DNA of 64,000 bases from an uncultured Bacteroidota bacterium (GTDB taxonomy: Bacteria; Bacteroidota; Bacteroidia; Bacteroidales; P3), in contig CACYZN010000008.1 in NCBI GenBank assembly GCA_902778925.1, positions 1-64,000 on the forward strand, written 5' to 3'. Shown piece after piece: positions 34,376 to 43,283 of the stretch. The notes beneath the pieces were generated by a model, which was not told the origin of the DNA, searched no databases, and was given only the letters and a program-made list of their open reading frames with translations. A program made the translations under genes and the position numbers. Each line of letters starts with the position of its first letter. Within the stretch, counting starts at the first letter, position 1.

Positions 34376-34390
34376 GTTTTTTTAGTTTTG
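34376..34390. repeat. Right inverted arm of GxxExxY cassette 2
   Basis: GTTTTTTTAGTTTTG is the reverse complement of 33893-33906 with one extra T. It ends eight bases before the next ATG. An intrinsic terminator-like role is an alternative. Confidence 0.55.
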
Positions 34391-34398
34391 GTTGAGAC

Positions 34399-35324
34399 AT
34401 GAAAGTTTTGTTGATATGCAACTATAAGCCTGGTGTCGGAGGTATCTCAGGTCAAGTAGAACTTCTACAGAAACATCTGAGGGGTGATGGACATATTGCA
34501 GACATCTTCTCCACGAAAGGTTCCATCTTTTGGCGGCTCGGATTATTATGTCGGCTACATAAGGTTGCCCGCGACTACGACGTGCTGCATATCCACTGCT
34601 GCTCGGGCTGGGGATTTCTGCCAGCCATCGTCGGTGTCACCGTCGGACAAAGGCTGAAGAAACGTGTGGTGCTGACCTACCACGGTGGTGGTGGCGAGAA
34701 ATTCTTTGCTAAACACATCCGTCTGGTAAAATACTATCTACTACGTACCGACACCAATATTGTCCTCTCGGGCTTCCTCGCCAAGGTCTTTGACAAACAC
34801 TACCTACCTTATGCAATCATCCCCAACATCATCGAATTGAACGACTCCCATTGGCTTTCCAAAAAGTTCAAACTGTAATACCGGAATCGACCCTAACATT
34901 GGTTGGCAGTGGAACAGATCACGATAAACTCATTTATCTATCTCAGGAGATGGGACTTAAGAATGTTACCTTCACTGGTCGTGTAGATAATAGCGAAATT
35001 TACAGATGTCTTGACCAGGCAGACATAATGCTTTCCGCTCCTACAGTCGACAATATGCCTGTCTCCATTCTTGAGGCTATGAATGCGGGGCTGTTGATTA
35101 TCAGCAGCCGTGTGGGTGGTGTGCCTTATATGGTTCAGAGCGGAAGTAATGGTTTGCTGTTCGAAAGTAACGACAGCGAGCAATTGGCAGAACTAATGTT
35201 ATGGGCCATCGAGAACCAATCACTCGCCAAAGAGATGATAACGAAAGCTCATCAAGAGGTAGGCCGGTATCGTTGGGAGGGTATCAAAAAACAATTATAC
35301 ATGTCTTATGGCATTTTTGCATGA
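34399..35324 (+). pseudogene. GT4 glycosyltransferase broken by an internal frameshifting deletion
   Basis: The N-terminal half (from ATG 34399, VLLICNYKPGVGGISGQVELL) is a GT-B donor-independent domain that reads to IIPNIIELNDSH and then meets a TAA after five more codons. The C-terminal half continues in the frame starting near 34854 (AFQKVQTVIPESTLTLVGSG), with the GT4 signature SAPTVDNMPVSILEAMNAGL. Relatives have some 25-30 further residues between these points, so a deletion not divisible by three has fused the two halves out of frame. No good start is present for the second half. The function is probably lost. Confidence 0.82.
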
Positions 35325-36588
35325 ACACATCATACTACCATTGGGTGACCTAATAAAAGGAGAGCAGGTACATAAATACCTGCGACTGATTAAAGAGGCC
35401 GAGCAATGGAGTCCGCAACAGATGGCCGACTTCCAGCAGCAACGACTACGGGAACTCCTTACATACGCCGCCAAGAAAGTGCCCTTCTATAATGAATGGT
35501 TTCAAACCCACGATTTGAATCCAGACACTACCACCCTGGACCAGCTGCCTATTGTAGACAAATCCATTATGCGACAGGAAGGAATTGGTAGATTCAGTGC
35601 CAAAAACTTCCCCATAAAGAAACGTATCCCCACACGTTCTGGTGGTAGCACCGGTGAGCCCTTCACCTTTTATGAGACGAAAATCTCCTATTCCGTCAAT
35701 ATGGCGGCCAAGTTAAGGACTTGGTACTTATCTGGCTACAGTCTTGGTGACCGATATATGAAGATTGCCAACGGCAAACGCCCCAGCAAGGTGAAACAAC
35801 TTCAGGACTTGGTGAATAATTGCGTCTATGTGCCGTTCTATTCTATTAATGACGACATTTTGAAGTCAGTCTTGGACAAAATTGAACATGCCAAACCCAC
35901 TATTATTCGATCCTATCCTAGCCCCTTATACCTTTTGGCACGCTACCGCAATAGTCATTCCTGCTACTATTTCACACCACAACACATCATGACTACGGGG
36001 TCGACACTCACTAAGGAGTACCGAGAAGAGATAGAAAAGGCCTTTGGGTGCGATATCATAGACTCCTATAGCTGCGAAGGGACCCCTAACACTTACGAGA
36101 CACCTTTACACGATGGATACAACATTTCGTGCTACTATGGTATTATCGAAATTCTTGACAACAATAACAAGCCCGTTGTCAATGGTATTGGCCGGGTGGT
36201 CAGCACTAATCTATGGAATTTTGCTCATCCTTTTATCCGTTACGACACCCAAGACCTTGTCGAGGTTAAAGACGGTCGCATCATACGTATCATAGGTCGC
36301 CAATGCGAAACTCTTGTAGAAGCTAATGGAACCCTGCTGACAGTACATAATTTCACTCATTTTTTTTCGGATAATTTCCCGTCGGTCGACGGATGGCAGG
36401 TGGTGAAACAAAAAGATGGGAACATACGATTCCGGCTGGTTGTAAACAAGAATTTTTCCCATGAAGATGAATATAATATCATCAATCATTGGTCGTCGTG
36501 TACCGGCAAAGACATAAGTCTTGAGATTGTCGACAAACTACCTTTGATGTCCAACAACAAACACCTCAGTATCATCGACGAACCATGA
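35308..36588 (+). CDS. CapK-like adenylate-forming enzyme (phenylacetate-CoA ligase/F390 synthetase family)
   Basis: The 426-residue protein has the ATP-binding loop TRSGGSTGEPFTFYET near 110-125, the helical start LRELLTYAAKKVPFYNEWF typical of CapK proteins, and IIDSYSCEGTPNTYETP as the adenylate-binding region. Capsule-locus CapK proteins are thought to activate a carboxylic acid for attachment to the glycan. The acid is unknown. It overlaps the end of the broken GT4 gene by 17 bp and the next gene by four bases, and leads a seven-gene modification module. Confidence 0.82.
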   Translation: MAFLHEHIILPLGDLIKGEQVHKYLRLIKEAEQWSPQQMADFQQQRLRELLTYAAKKVPFYNEWFQTHDLNPDTTTLDQLPIVDKSIMRQEGIGRFSAKNFPIKKRIPTRSGGSTGEPFTFYETKISYSVNMAAKLRTWYLSGYSLGDRYMKIANGKRPSKVKQLQDLVNNCVYVPFYSINDDILKSVLDKIEHAKPTIIRSYPSPLYLLARYRNSHSCYYFTPQHIMTTGSTLTKEYREEIEKAFGCDIIDSYSCEGTPNTYETPLHDGYNISCYYGIIEILDNNNKPVVNGIGRVVSTNLWNFAHPFIRYDTQDLVEVKDGRIIRIIGRQCETLVEANGTLLTVHNFTHFFSDNFPSVDGWQVVKQKDGNIRFRLVVNKNFSHEDEYNIINHWSSCTGKDISLEIVDKLPLMSNNKHLSIIDEP

Positions 36589-37586
36589 CCCTGCTGACAC
36601 AATACTCGCAAATAGATCCTATCGCCTGGGATAATCTTCTACGGAAGTCTTCTGTCGCCTCTTGGTTTCAGTCTCCTGAGGCTTTTCTTTTCTTCAATAG
36701 CCTCAATTTTATGGAGGCGTTCGTCGTGGCAATTACAGAAGAAGACAAACTACTTGGGGTTGTTGTCGGGTATATTCAAGGCGACGGTGGTCGACTGAAA
36801 CAAATGCTCTCGCGCCGTGCCATCATTGTCGGTGGACCGTTGCTTGCTAATGAAATATCCGATGAGGCGCTTACCTTGATGCTCATCTCTCTCAAGAAAC
36901 AACTGAGTCGCCGATGTATCTACATTGAGACCCGCAATCTTAACGACTACTCATATTGGAAAAAAATATTTGAGACCTGTGGTTTCTCATACGCACCCCA
37001 TTACAACTTTCATATTGATGTCTCTGAGGGTGAACAAGTAGACAAACGCATGGATAAAAGCCGGCGGCGACGTATCCGGCGTGCAACTGAGAATGGGGTG
37101 AACATAAGTTGCGAGAATCCAGACATAAAAGGATTCTATGACATCTTGTCAAATCTTTACCGTACCAAAATACACAAACCGTTGCCACCACTCAGCATGT
37201 TCGAGCAATTGAGGAAGGAACCTTTTGCCAAATATTTCATTGTCAAAGATTCTCAAGGCAAGACCATAGGAGGTCAGCTTATCCTGATGCTTGAGCACCA
37301 TGTAGCATACGCTTGGTACTGTTGTGGTCTCGACAAAGAATACCACGACCTATACCCTTCCATTATGGCCAACTATGCGGCTATCCGTTATGCCGCTGAC
37401 AATGGCTTCGAGCGCTATGACATGATGGGGGCAGGGACTCCGAAAGAAGATTATGGCGTGCGTGACTTTAAAGCCCAATTCGGTGGCACCTTGGTGGAGC
37501 ACGGCCGTTACCTGCACGTATGCCGACCTGTCGTCTACTGGCTGGGCAGCAAAGCCATTGCACTTCTCAAATATCTGCATAAATGA
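36585..37586 (+). CDS. FemAB/GNAT-fold aminoacyl- or acyltransferase-like protein
   Basis: The 333-residue protein matches the FemAB-like double-GNAT fold: SWFQSPEAFLFFNSLN near the start, a basic stretch DKSRRRRIRRATENG (about 155-169), then KTIGGQLILML and LYPSIMANYAAIRYAADNGFERYDMMGAG. FemAB enzymes transfer amino acids from tRNA onto peptidoglycan. Relatives in polysaccharide loci probably transfer an acyl or aminoacyl group to sugars. It overlaps both neighbours by ATGA. Confidence 0.78.
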   Translation: MTLLTQYSQIDPIAWDNLLRKSSVASWFQSPEAFLFFNSLNFMEAFVVAITEEDKLLGVVVGYIQGDGGRLKQMLSRRAIIVGGPLLANEISDEALTLMLISLKKQLSRRCIYIETRNLNDYSYWKKIFETCGFSYAPHYNFHIDVSEGEQVDKRMDKSRRRRIRRATENGVNISCENPDIKGFYDILSNLYRTKIHKPLPPLSMFEQLRKEPFAKYFIVKDSQGKTIGGQLILMLEHHVAYAWYCCGLDKEYHDLYPSIMANYAAIRYAADNGFERYDMMGAGTPKEDYGVRDFKAQFGGTLVEHGRYLHVCRPVVYWLGSKAIALLKYLHK

Positions 37587-38623
37587 CCTATACCTTCCAC
37601 TCCGTCAAACCCTCACCTGCCATATGGGATGTCCTAATGGCGGCACCAGATAGCAGCATCTTCTTCACCCGACAATGGGTCGAATACCTGCACCGGTTGC
37701 GCGTACATACCCTGCTAATAGAAGTACGCCACAATGAAGAACTTGTTGGATACTTTGTAGGGTCGCATCGTTGGTTGGGTATCAGGGTGGTTATTGCACC
37801 ATCGATGGGAACCGGAACCTACGCCCAAGGGCTCTGCATGCTACAGGAAATCACACCGAGTGAGCGAATAAGTATCTACCAACAACTGGCACAATACCTA
37901 TTCAAAAGCCACAAGGCAGACTATCTACAAATATGCGACTATCAACTGCGTAACACCGAGGAAGATAATGCACTGCCCGCGCTTGATGCAGCTTCGATTC
38001 ATTACAATCCACGATATACCTATTCCATCGATTTGCGGCCATCTGAAACTGAACTGTGGCAAAGCCTGCACTACAAGTCGTGCAAATACTGTATCAACAA
38101 GGCACGTAAAGAGGGACTGATTGTGAAACAGGTGGAAAGACCCGAAGAGATCGGCCCGTTTGCACAGCGCCACAGTCAACACCTGAAAGATATGATGCGG
38201 CGCAAACACAGCAAAGGGCTTCCCTGCCAACGCTACAAAAACATTATTGCACTCTGCCGGTCGCTGTTTCCTCGTAATGTGCTGATGCTTGAAGTGGTAA
38301 CCCCTAGTGGAATCTCAATAGCCTCTGGTATCTTTGCATACACGCAGTCTGGTACTGCCACCTACTTTACCGCCGCATCGCTCGAAGAGTATATGCATCT
38401 ATGCCCTAATGAATTACTGGTGTGGGAGGCTATGCGTATCCTTCACAATGAAGGGGTTGACGACCTGATTCTTGGCGGAGTTGCTCACTACAAAAAGAAA
38501 TATGCTCCCACTCTGGCTTTCGTACCCGTGATCATCTTCTCTCGATACAGCGTGCTGCTAAATATGAGAAAGAACATCAAGTTGCTCTATCAACGGGTGA
38601 TGTACCGAGAAAAGTCCAAATAA
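37583..38623 (+). CDS. GNAT-fold acetyltransferase-like protein (BioF2/FemAB type)
   Basis: This 346-residue protein has SSIFFTRQWVEYLHRL, a substrate helix KSCKYCINKARKEGLIVKQV, and ASGIFAYTQSGTATYFTAAS followed by LCPNELLVWEAMRILHNEGV. This is the same fold and layout as the previous gene, so the two may be an ancient duplication with different acceptors. It is co-translated with its neighbours. Confidence 0.75.
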   Translation: MTYTFHSVKPSPAIWDVLMAAPDSSIFFTRQWVEYLHRLRVHTLLIEVRHNEELVGYFVGSHRWLGIRVVIAPSMGTGTYAQGLCMLQEITPSERISIYQQLAQYLFKSHKADYLQICDYQLRNTEEDNALPALDAASIHYNPRYTYSIDLRPSETELWQSLHYKSCKYCINKARKEGLIVKQVERPEEIGPFAQRHSQHLKDMMRRKHSKGLPCQRYKNIIALCRSLFPRNVLMLEVVTPSGISIASGIFAYTQSGTATYFTAASLEEYMHLCPNELLVWEAMRILHNEGVDDLILGGVAHYKKKYAPTLAFVPVIIFSRYSVLLNMRKNIKLLYQRVMYREKSK

Positions 38624-38631
38624 CCGGAAAC

Positions 38632-39684
38632 ATGAATATACTGATTGATATAGGGCATCCAGGGCACGTTCATTTGCTGAGGAATGTGGCCAAGGAGCTA
38701 GAGGGGAAGGGGCACCGGATTTACTATTCGGTAAGGGATATTCCTGTAGCCAAGCGCCTTATGGAACACTATGGAATGAAACCTTGGCTGGATCTCGGAG
38801 GGAAGAAAGACTCCCTGCTCGGAAAGGCACTGACAGTGGCACACCAGGACGTTGAAATTCTACGATTCGTCCGCAAGAACCATATCGGCCTGGGTCTTAG
38901 TAGCGGTCTGGTACTGAGTCATGTGTCGAAACTCTCCAAGATGCGTTCGTTCGTTTTCGACGATGATGACGATGCCGTTGAACCTCTTTCGGTAAAATAT
39001 GAACATCCGCTAAGCAATGTAGTTTTTACACCCGACTGCATACGGCGAAAAACTAAACATGCTGTATATTATGCAGGGACACATGAACTTGCATATCTAC
39101 ATCCTAAACGTTTCACACCCGAACCATCCGTACTGCAACGGGCTGGGGTACATGAAGGCGAACGCTTTTTCATCATGCGTTTCGTAGCGCTCAAAGGGCA
39201 TCACGACGTGGGACAACAAGGATTGACGATGGAGCAGAAGAAAGCCTTGGTTGAATTATTGAAACCTCACGGACGTGTTATCATTACTTCAGAGAGAGCC
39301 ATCGAACCTGAATTTGAACAATATCGGCTACCTGTGCCACCAGAAGACATACACTCGCTGATGGCCTACAGCTCTATGTTCCTCGGCGACAGCCAGACCA
39401 TGACCTCTGAGGCTGCGGTGCTGGGTGTGCCGGCATTGAAATGCAATACTTTTGCCGGACGCCTTTCGGTGCCCAATATGCTGGAACAGAGGTATGGCCT
39501 CTGTTATGCATATCTGCCAACACAATTTGACAAGATGTACCACCACATTGAGCAACTGCTGGCACGAGATCTCAAAGAACTGAAGAACGAATGGCAAGCC
39601 AAACGACAGCGGATGCTAAACGACATGATTGACCCCACGGAATTCTTTGTCAACTACATAGAGCAATATGAAAGCCTATCTTGA
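38632..39684 (+). CDS. DUF354 protein, GT-B-like
   Basis: The 350-residue protein has the DUF354 start [36 protein letters not shown] and [17 protein letters not shown], and the late [20 protein letters not shown], which resembles a GT-B nucleotide-binding motif. Function is unknown, though the fold suggests a nucleotide-sugar enzyme. It overlaps the next gene by 17 bp. Confidence 0.8.
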   Translation: MNILIDIGHPGHVHLLRNVAKELEGKGHRIYYSVRDIPVAKRLMEHYGMKPWLDLGGKKDSLLGKALTVAHQDVEILRFVRKNHIGLGLSSGLVLSHVSKLSKMRSFVFDDDDDAVEPLSVKYEHPLSNVVFTPDCIRRKTKHAVYYAGTHELAYLHPKRFTPEPSVLQRAGVHEGERFFIMRFVALKGHHDVGQQGLTMEQKKALVELLKPHGRVIITSERAIEPEFEQYRLPVPPEDIHSLMAYSSMFLGDSQTMTSEAAVLGVPALKCNTFAGRLSVPNMLEQRYGLCYAYLPTQFDKMYHHIEQLLARDLKELKNEWQAKRQRMLNDMIDPTEFFVNYIEQYESLS

Positions 39685-40219
39685 ATTGAAAAGACAACCT
39701 CTGCCGCACTATAAACGTGCAGGCCTGTGGGGCACCATTCGCCAATCAGCAAAGATACATGGCTACCATAGTGCCATCTGGTTTGCTATTATACGCTGGA
39801 AAGACCACGTTTTCAATCAGTGGGCTATGTGTTGCCCTTGGAATGGCTTGAGAATAAGACTACAGCGATGGCGGGGAGTGCAGATAGGCAAGCAGGTGCA
39901 TATCGGGCCCGGCTGCACCCTTGATTACCCGTATCCCTATTTTGTAATCATTGAAGACGGTGCCTCATTGGCCGGCAACGATTACGTGCTGGCACACAGT
40001 ACCCCCATGGAATACCATTCCAACTGTGTAGAGTCATTTGTAGCACCGACAATTATAGGCAAAAACGCCTGGGTGGGGGTGAACGTTACCATCCTCCCCG
40101 GCGTCACCGTCGGTGAAGGGGCAATTGTAGCTGCTGGTGCAGTGGTAACCAAAGACGTACCACCTCGCACCCTCGCTGCTGGAGTGCCGGCAAGAATCAT
40201 CAAGCAACTGAAAAAATAG
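39668..40219 (+). CDS. Hexapeptide-repeat O-acetyltransferase
   Basis: The 183-residue protein forms a left-handed beta helix from about residue 70 on. Hexapeptide units such as [35 protein letters not shown] and [20 protein letters not shown] are clear, the last being diagnostic for the serine/maltose acetyltransferase-like superfamily. It probably acetylates a sugar using acetyl-CoA. It is encoded between DUF354 and a deacetylase-like gene, overlapping both. Confidence 0.88.
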   Translation: MKAYLELKRQPLPHYKRAGLWGTIRQSAKIHGYHSAIWFAIIRWKDHVFNQWAMCCPWNGLRIRLQRWRGVQIGKQVHIGPGCTLDYPYPYFVIIEDGASLAGNDYVLAHSTPMEYHSNCVESFVAPTIIGKNAWVGVNVTILPGVTVGEGAIVAAGAVVTKDVPPRTLAAGVPARIIKQLKK

Positions 40220-40965
40220 TGGACTTCACTGTAGAGAAATACAAGGAACTGCTTTATGCTCTGAAAGAGCATAAAGACTTTAGTCTCAGGCATGACGTGG
40301 ACCTGCGTCCCGATTTTTCTTTGCGTATAGCGCAGGTGGAAGCGGAAGCTGGTCTGAAGGCAACATATTATTTTCGGACTGTACCTGAAAGCTACGATGA
40401 AAATATTATCCAACAGATTGTCTCCATGGGACATACTGCAGGCTACCATTATGAGTGCTTGACTACATGCAATGGTGATTCTGCAGCGGCTTACGAGGAT
40501 TTCTGCCGCAACCTAGAACGGCTGCGTTCGGTAGTTCCTATCAGCACTGCATGTGCACATGGTTCGCCCCGGTCTCCTTTCGATAGCCAAAGTATCTGGA
40601 AACAATATGATATACATGCTCTCGGTATCGACTATGAGCCAATGCTTGATACCGACTTTACCAAGACATTGTACCTGACCGATACCGGTCGCCGGTGGGA
40701 CGGGTATAAGGTGAGCGTGCGCGACAAGGTGACTGAGCAGCAACAGCGTTGGCAGACAGAGGGATTAGTATTTCATTCCACGGATGATATAATACATGCT
40801 ATCAGGTGTATACAGCACCCAATACACAAATATTCCCTACTAATAAACACCCATCCGCAGCGATGGATGCCGTTTGGGTTGGGATGGGTGTCTGAAGCTG
40901 GTATGCAGTGGGGTAAAAACATTGTAAAACGCCTGCTTATATCGTTAAGAAAGCACCAAGGCTGA
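40219..40965 (+). CDS. Polysaccharide deacetylase-like protein
   Basis: The 248-residue protein starts at GTG 40219, which overlaps the TAG of the previous gene by one base. No ATG fits better. FSLRHDVDLRPDFSL (about 21-35) carries the HDVD form of the first NodB-like motif, and HTAGYHYECL and ACAHGSPRSPF follow. The fold resembles family 4 esterases. The missing TFDDG form means the substrate may differ from chitin-like glycans. Confidence 0.72.
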   Translation: MDFTVEKYKELLYALKEHKDFSLRHDVDLRPDFSLRIAQVEAEAGLKATYYFRTVPESYDENIIQQIVSMGHTAGYHYECLTTCNGDSAAAYEDFCRNLERLRSVVPISTACAHGSPRSPFDSQSIWKQYDIHALGIDYEPMLDTDFTKTLYLTDTGRRWDGYKVSVRDKVTEQQQRWQTEGLVFHSTDDIIHAIRCIQHPIHKYSLLINTHPQRWMPFGLGWVSEAGMQWGKNIVKRLLISLRKHQG

Positions 40966-41000
40966 TAGACAGAATTATCGTAGGCTTATAATAGAACAAC

Positions 41001-42080
41001 ATGCTGAAATTACTGACAATCGTGGGAGCTCGGCCGCAATTCATTAAGGCTGCAGCCATAAGTCATACTATCAGGGATTTGTACTCCGGTCAAATACAAG
41101 AGGATATCCTGCACACTGGTCAACACTACGATGACGCCATGTCGGCCCGTTTTTTCCGAGAACTGGATATACCTGCACCGCGCTATAATCTGGGTGTGGG
41201 TAGTGGCAGCCATGGTGCACAGACTGCTGCGATGCTTAGAGGTGTTGAAGAGGTTTTGTTATCAGAACATTACGATGCAGTGCTGGTTTATGGAGACACC
41301 AATTCTACCTTGGCAGGAGCCTTGGCTGCAGCGAAGGTCAATGTGCCGGTGATGCATGTTGAGGCTGGTTTGCGGTCGTACAACCGTGCGATGCCGGAAG
41401 AACTGAACCGGGTGCTAACAGACCATGCTTCAACACTGCTGTTTGCACCTACCGAAGCGGCAAAGGAAAACCTTTGTCGCGAGGGCTTTGCGCATGACAA
41501 GGTTTTCCTCTCAGGCGATGTGATGCTTGACAATGTGCGTCGTTATGCTTCGTCGGCAATGCTGCCAGATTGCTACGAAGGAGAGCAGATACTTTTGACT
41601 TTGCATAGAAACTTGAATACGGATGAAGATAAACGGTTAAAGGCCATACTATCAAGCGTTGACATGGCGGCAGGCCGTCTTGGGGCCAATGTTATGTTCG
41701 CAGTTCATCCGCGCGTCGCCAAAGCCGTTGAAAGCATGATGTTTGACAATATAAAACCGGTGCCTCCGCTATCATATCATGAGACTTTGGCAGTCCTGCA
41801 AAAAGTGCGCTTGGTGATGACCGACAGTGGCGGGCTGCAGAAAGAATCGTTCTTCTCTGGACGTCCATGTGTGGTATTGAGAACAGAGACCGAGTGGACG
41901 GAAATAGTGGACTGCGGAGCAGCAATTCTGGCGGGCGGGGAAGAATGGTCTATTGTGGCGGCAGCAGAGAGAATGTGGAGTGTGAAGCCAGTACCTCCGT
42001 CGCAGTTTGGCGACGGACGTGCGGCTGAACAAATAGTTGCCTCTATTCTGCATCATTATCACAATGAGAGCATGCTTTGA
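41001..42080 (+). CDS. UDP-GlcNAc 2-epimerase family protein (second, WbpI-like)
   Basis: The 359-residue protein has LTIVGARPQFIKAAAISHTI, HTGQHYDDAMSARFF, VLVYGDTNSTLAGALAAAK, HVEAGLRSYNRAMPEELNR and MTDSGGLQKESFF. The motif variants (GARPQFIKAA, HTGQHYD, PEELNR) differ from WecB at 24257 and are those of the WbpI/NeuC-like branch, which acts on UDP-GlcNAc or its uronate derivatives. It is the last biosynthetic gene before the repeat-rich gap and the export genes. Confidence 0.9.
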   Translation: MLKLLTIVGARPQFIKAAAISHTIRDLYSGQIQEDILHTGQHYDDAMSARFFRELDIPAPRYNLGVGSGSHGAQTAAMLRGVEEVLLSEHYDAVLVYGDTNSTLAGALAAAKVNVPVMHVEAGLRSYNRAMPEELNRVLTDHASTLLFAPTEAAKENLCREGFAHDKVFLSGDVMLDNVRRYASSAMLPDCYEGEQILLTLHRNLNTDEDKRLKAILSSVDMAAGRLGANVMFAVHPRVAKAVESMMFDNIKPVPPLSYHETLAVLQKVRLVMTDSGGLQKESFFSGRPCVVLRTETEWTEIVDCGAAILAGGEEWSIVAAAERMWSVKPVPPSQFGDGRAAEQIVASILHHYHNESML

Positions 42081-42155
42081 TTAGAGTCCACACGTGACCA
42101 GTGAAGGATGGATGGAGCCCCGTGTGGTCACCGTCGTGTCGGGTCTGCCGATAGT

Positions 42156-42314
42156 AAGAGTTAGGTAAGAGTTAGGTAAGAGTTAGGTGAGAGTTAGGTG
42201 AGAGTTAGGTGGGAGTTAGGTGAGAGTTAGGTGGGAGTTAGGTGAGAGTTAGGTGGGAGTTGAGTCGGACCTGATACGGAGGGGATACGGACCGAATACG
42301 GACCAGATACGGAG
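42156..42314. repeat. Two 11-nt tandem arrays in the gap before wza
   Basis: Nine 11-mers of type RRGAGTTAGGT (starting AAGAGTTAGGT at 42156) and one degenerate unit run to 42265. After a CGGAC spacer, four 11-mers of type CTGATACGGAG follow to 42314. They fill a third of the 429-bp gap 42081-42509. The flanks 42081-42155 and 42315-42417 show no gene. Confidence 0.9.
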
Positions 42315-42417
42315 GAAGAGGAGATCGGAGAGAGGAATGATAAAGGTTTGAGGCACCCATGTGGAGACGATGGTTAGTGGGAGATGTTTATAAGTTTGTG
42401 AGAAAAATGACACTTCA

Positions 42418-42456
42418 TGTGTAAAAAAACGATATTTTAACCTTTTTTAATACACA
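42418..42456. other. AT-rich inverted repeat upstream of wza
   Basis: TGTGTAAAAAAA and TTTTTTAATACACA face each other 54 bp before the wza start. It could be a terminator for the biosynthetic transcript or an operator for wza. I see no consensus promoter beside it. Confidence 0.35.
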
Positions 42457-42509
42457 TTGCGCAATATTAATAAATAGTGCGCGTTTAATTGAATTAATAA
42501 AAAAGGCGT

Positions 42510-43268
42510 ATGCTGGACAGATTTTATATAAGAGTAATCTTGGTAGCGGTTGTGGCAACGATGTTTACATCGTGTGTAACATCGCGCAGAGTCAACTATC
42601 TACAGGATATGACGCAGGGAACGCAGATCGAGCTGGAAGATAAGTTCGAGGCTCGTATCGCACCCTATGACGAACTCACTATCCGGGTGTCGACCTCACA
42701 GGCAAGTCAGGTGATGGCAACCCCGTTCAATGCCGGCCCGGAAGGCAATGACTATCTGGTCGATGTGAATGGCGATATTGAATTCCCTGTGCTGGGCAAG
42801 ATGCATGTCGCCGGCTTGACGCGCATGCGTCTGCAGGATGTGCTGAGGCGTATGCTGGAGCAGGGCGACTACTTGGATGACCCATATGTAATGGTCCGTT
42901 TCAAGGCGTTCAAGATATTTGTGATAGGAGGGGGCAAAGGAATGGTCATAAATGTTCCTAACGAAAGGTGTACATTCCTTGAGGCCTTGGCTATGATGGG
43001 CGGACTGAGCAATTACACACGTCGTGACCATGTAGGAGTGATGCGTGAGGTGAATGGTAAGATGGTAATGCGGTATCTGGATCCGCGGTCAAGCGACGTG
43101 TTCTACGATCCCTTTTTTATGTTGCAGCAGAATGACTTCATAGTAATGGATGGTGTCGATGCCGGCACTTATCGTAGCGAATTTACATTCTGGCTCGGTC
43201 TGGTTTCGTCGATTACTTCGATGGCAACCCTTGTGGCCACATTGGCACTCTATAGAGCAACAAAATAA
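42510..43268 (+). CDS. wza: Polysaccharide export outer-membrane lipoprotein (Wza-like)
   Basis: The 252-residue lipoprotein has a signal peptide ending VATMFTSC with the lipidated Cys22. The Poly_export domain (IAPYDELTIRVSTS, YLVDVNGDIEFPVLGKMHVA) is followed by one SLBB-like domain and a C-terminal hydrophobic segment (LGLVSSITSMATLVATLAL). It is shorter than E. coli Wza but normal for Bacteroidota. It forms the outer-membrane export channel with Wzc. Confidence 0.92.
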   Translation: MLDRFYIRVILVAVVATMFTSCVTSRRVNYLQDMTQGTQIELEDKFEARIAPYDELTIRVSTSQASQVMATPFNAGPEGNDYLVDVNGDIEFPVLGKMHVAGLTRMRLQDVLRRMLEQGDYLDDPYVMVRFKAFKIFVIGGGKGMVINVPNERCTFLEALAMMGGLSNYTRRDHVGVMREVNGKMVMRYLDPRSSDVFYDPFFMLQQNDFIVMDGVDAGTYRSEFTFWLGLVSSITSMATLVATLALYRATK

Positions 43269-43283
43269 AACTGACGGTACAAG

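Noticed and set aside
42156..42314. CRISPR or iteron origin
   Set aside because: The units are contiguous 11-mers with no spacers, and there is no replication initiator gene nearby.
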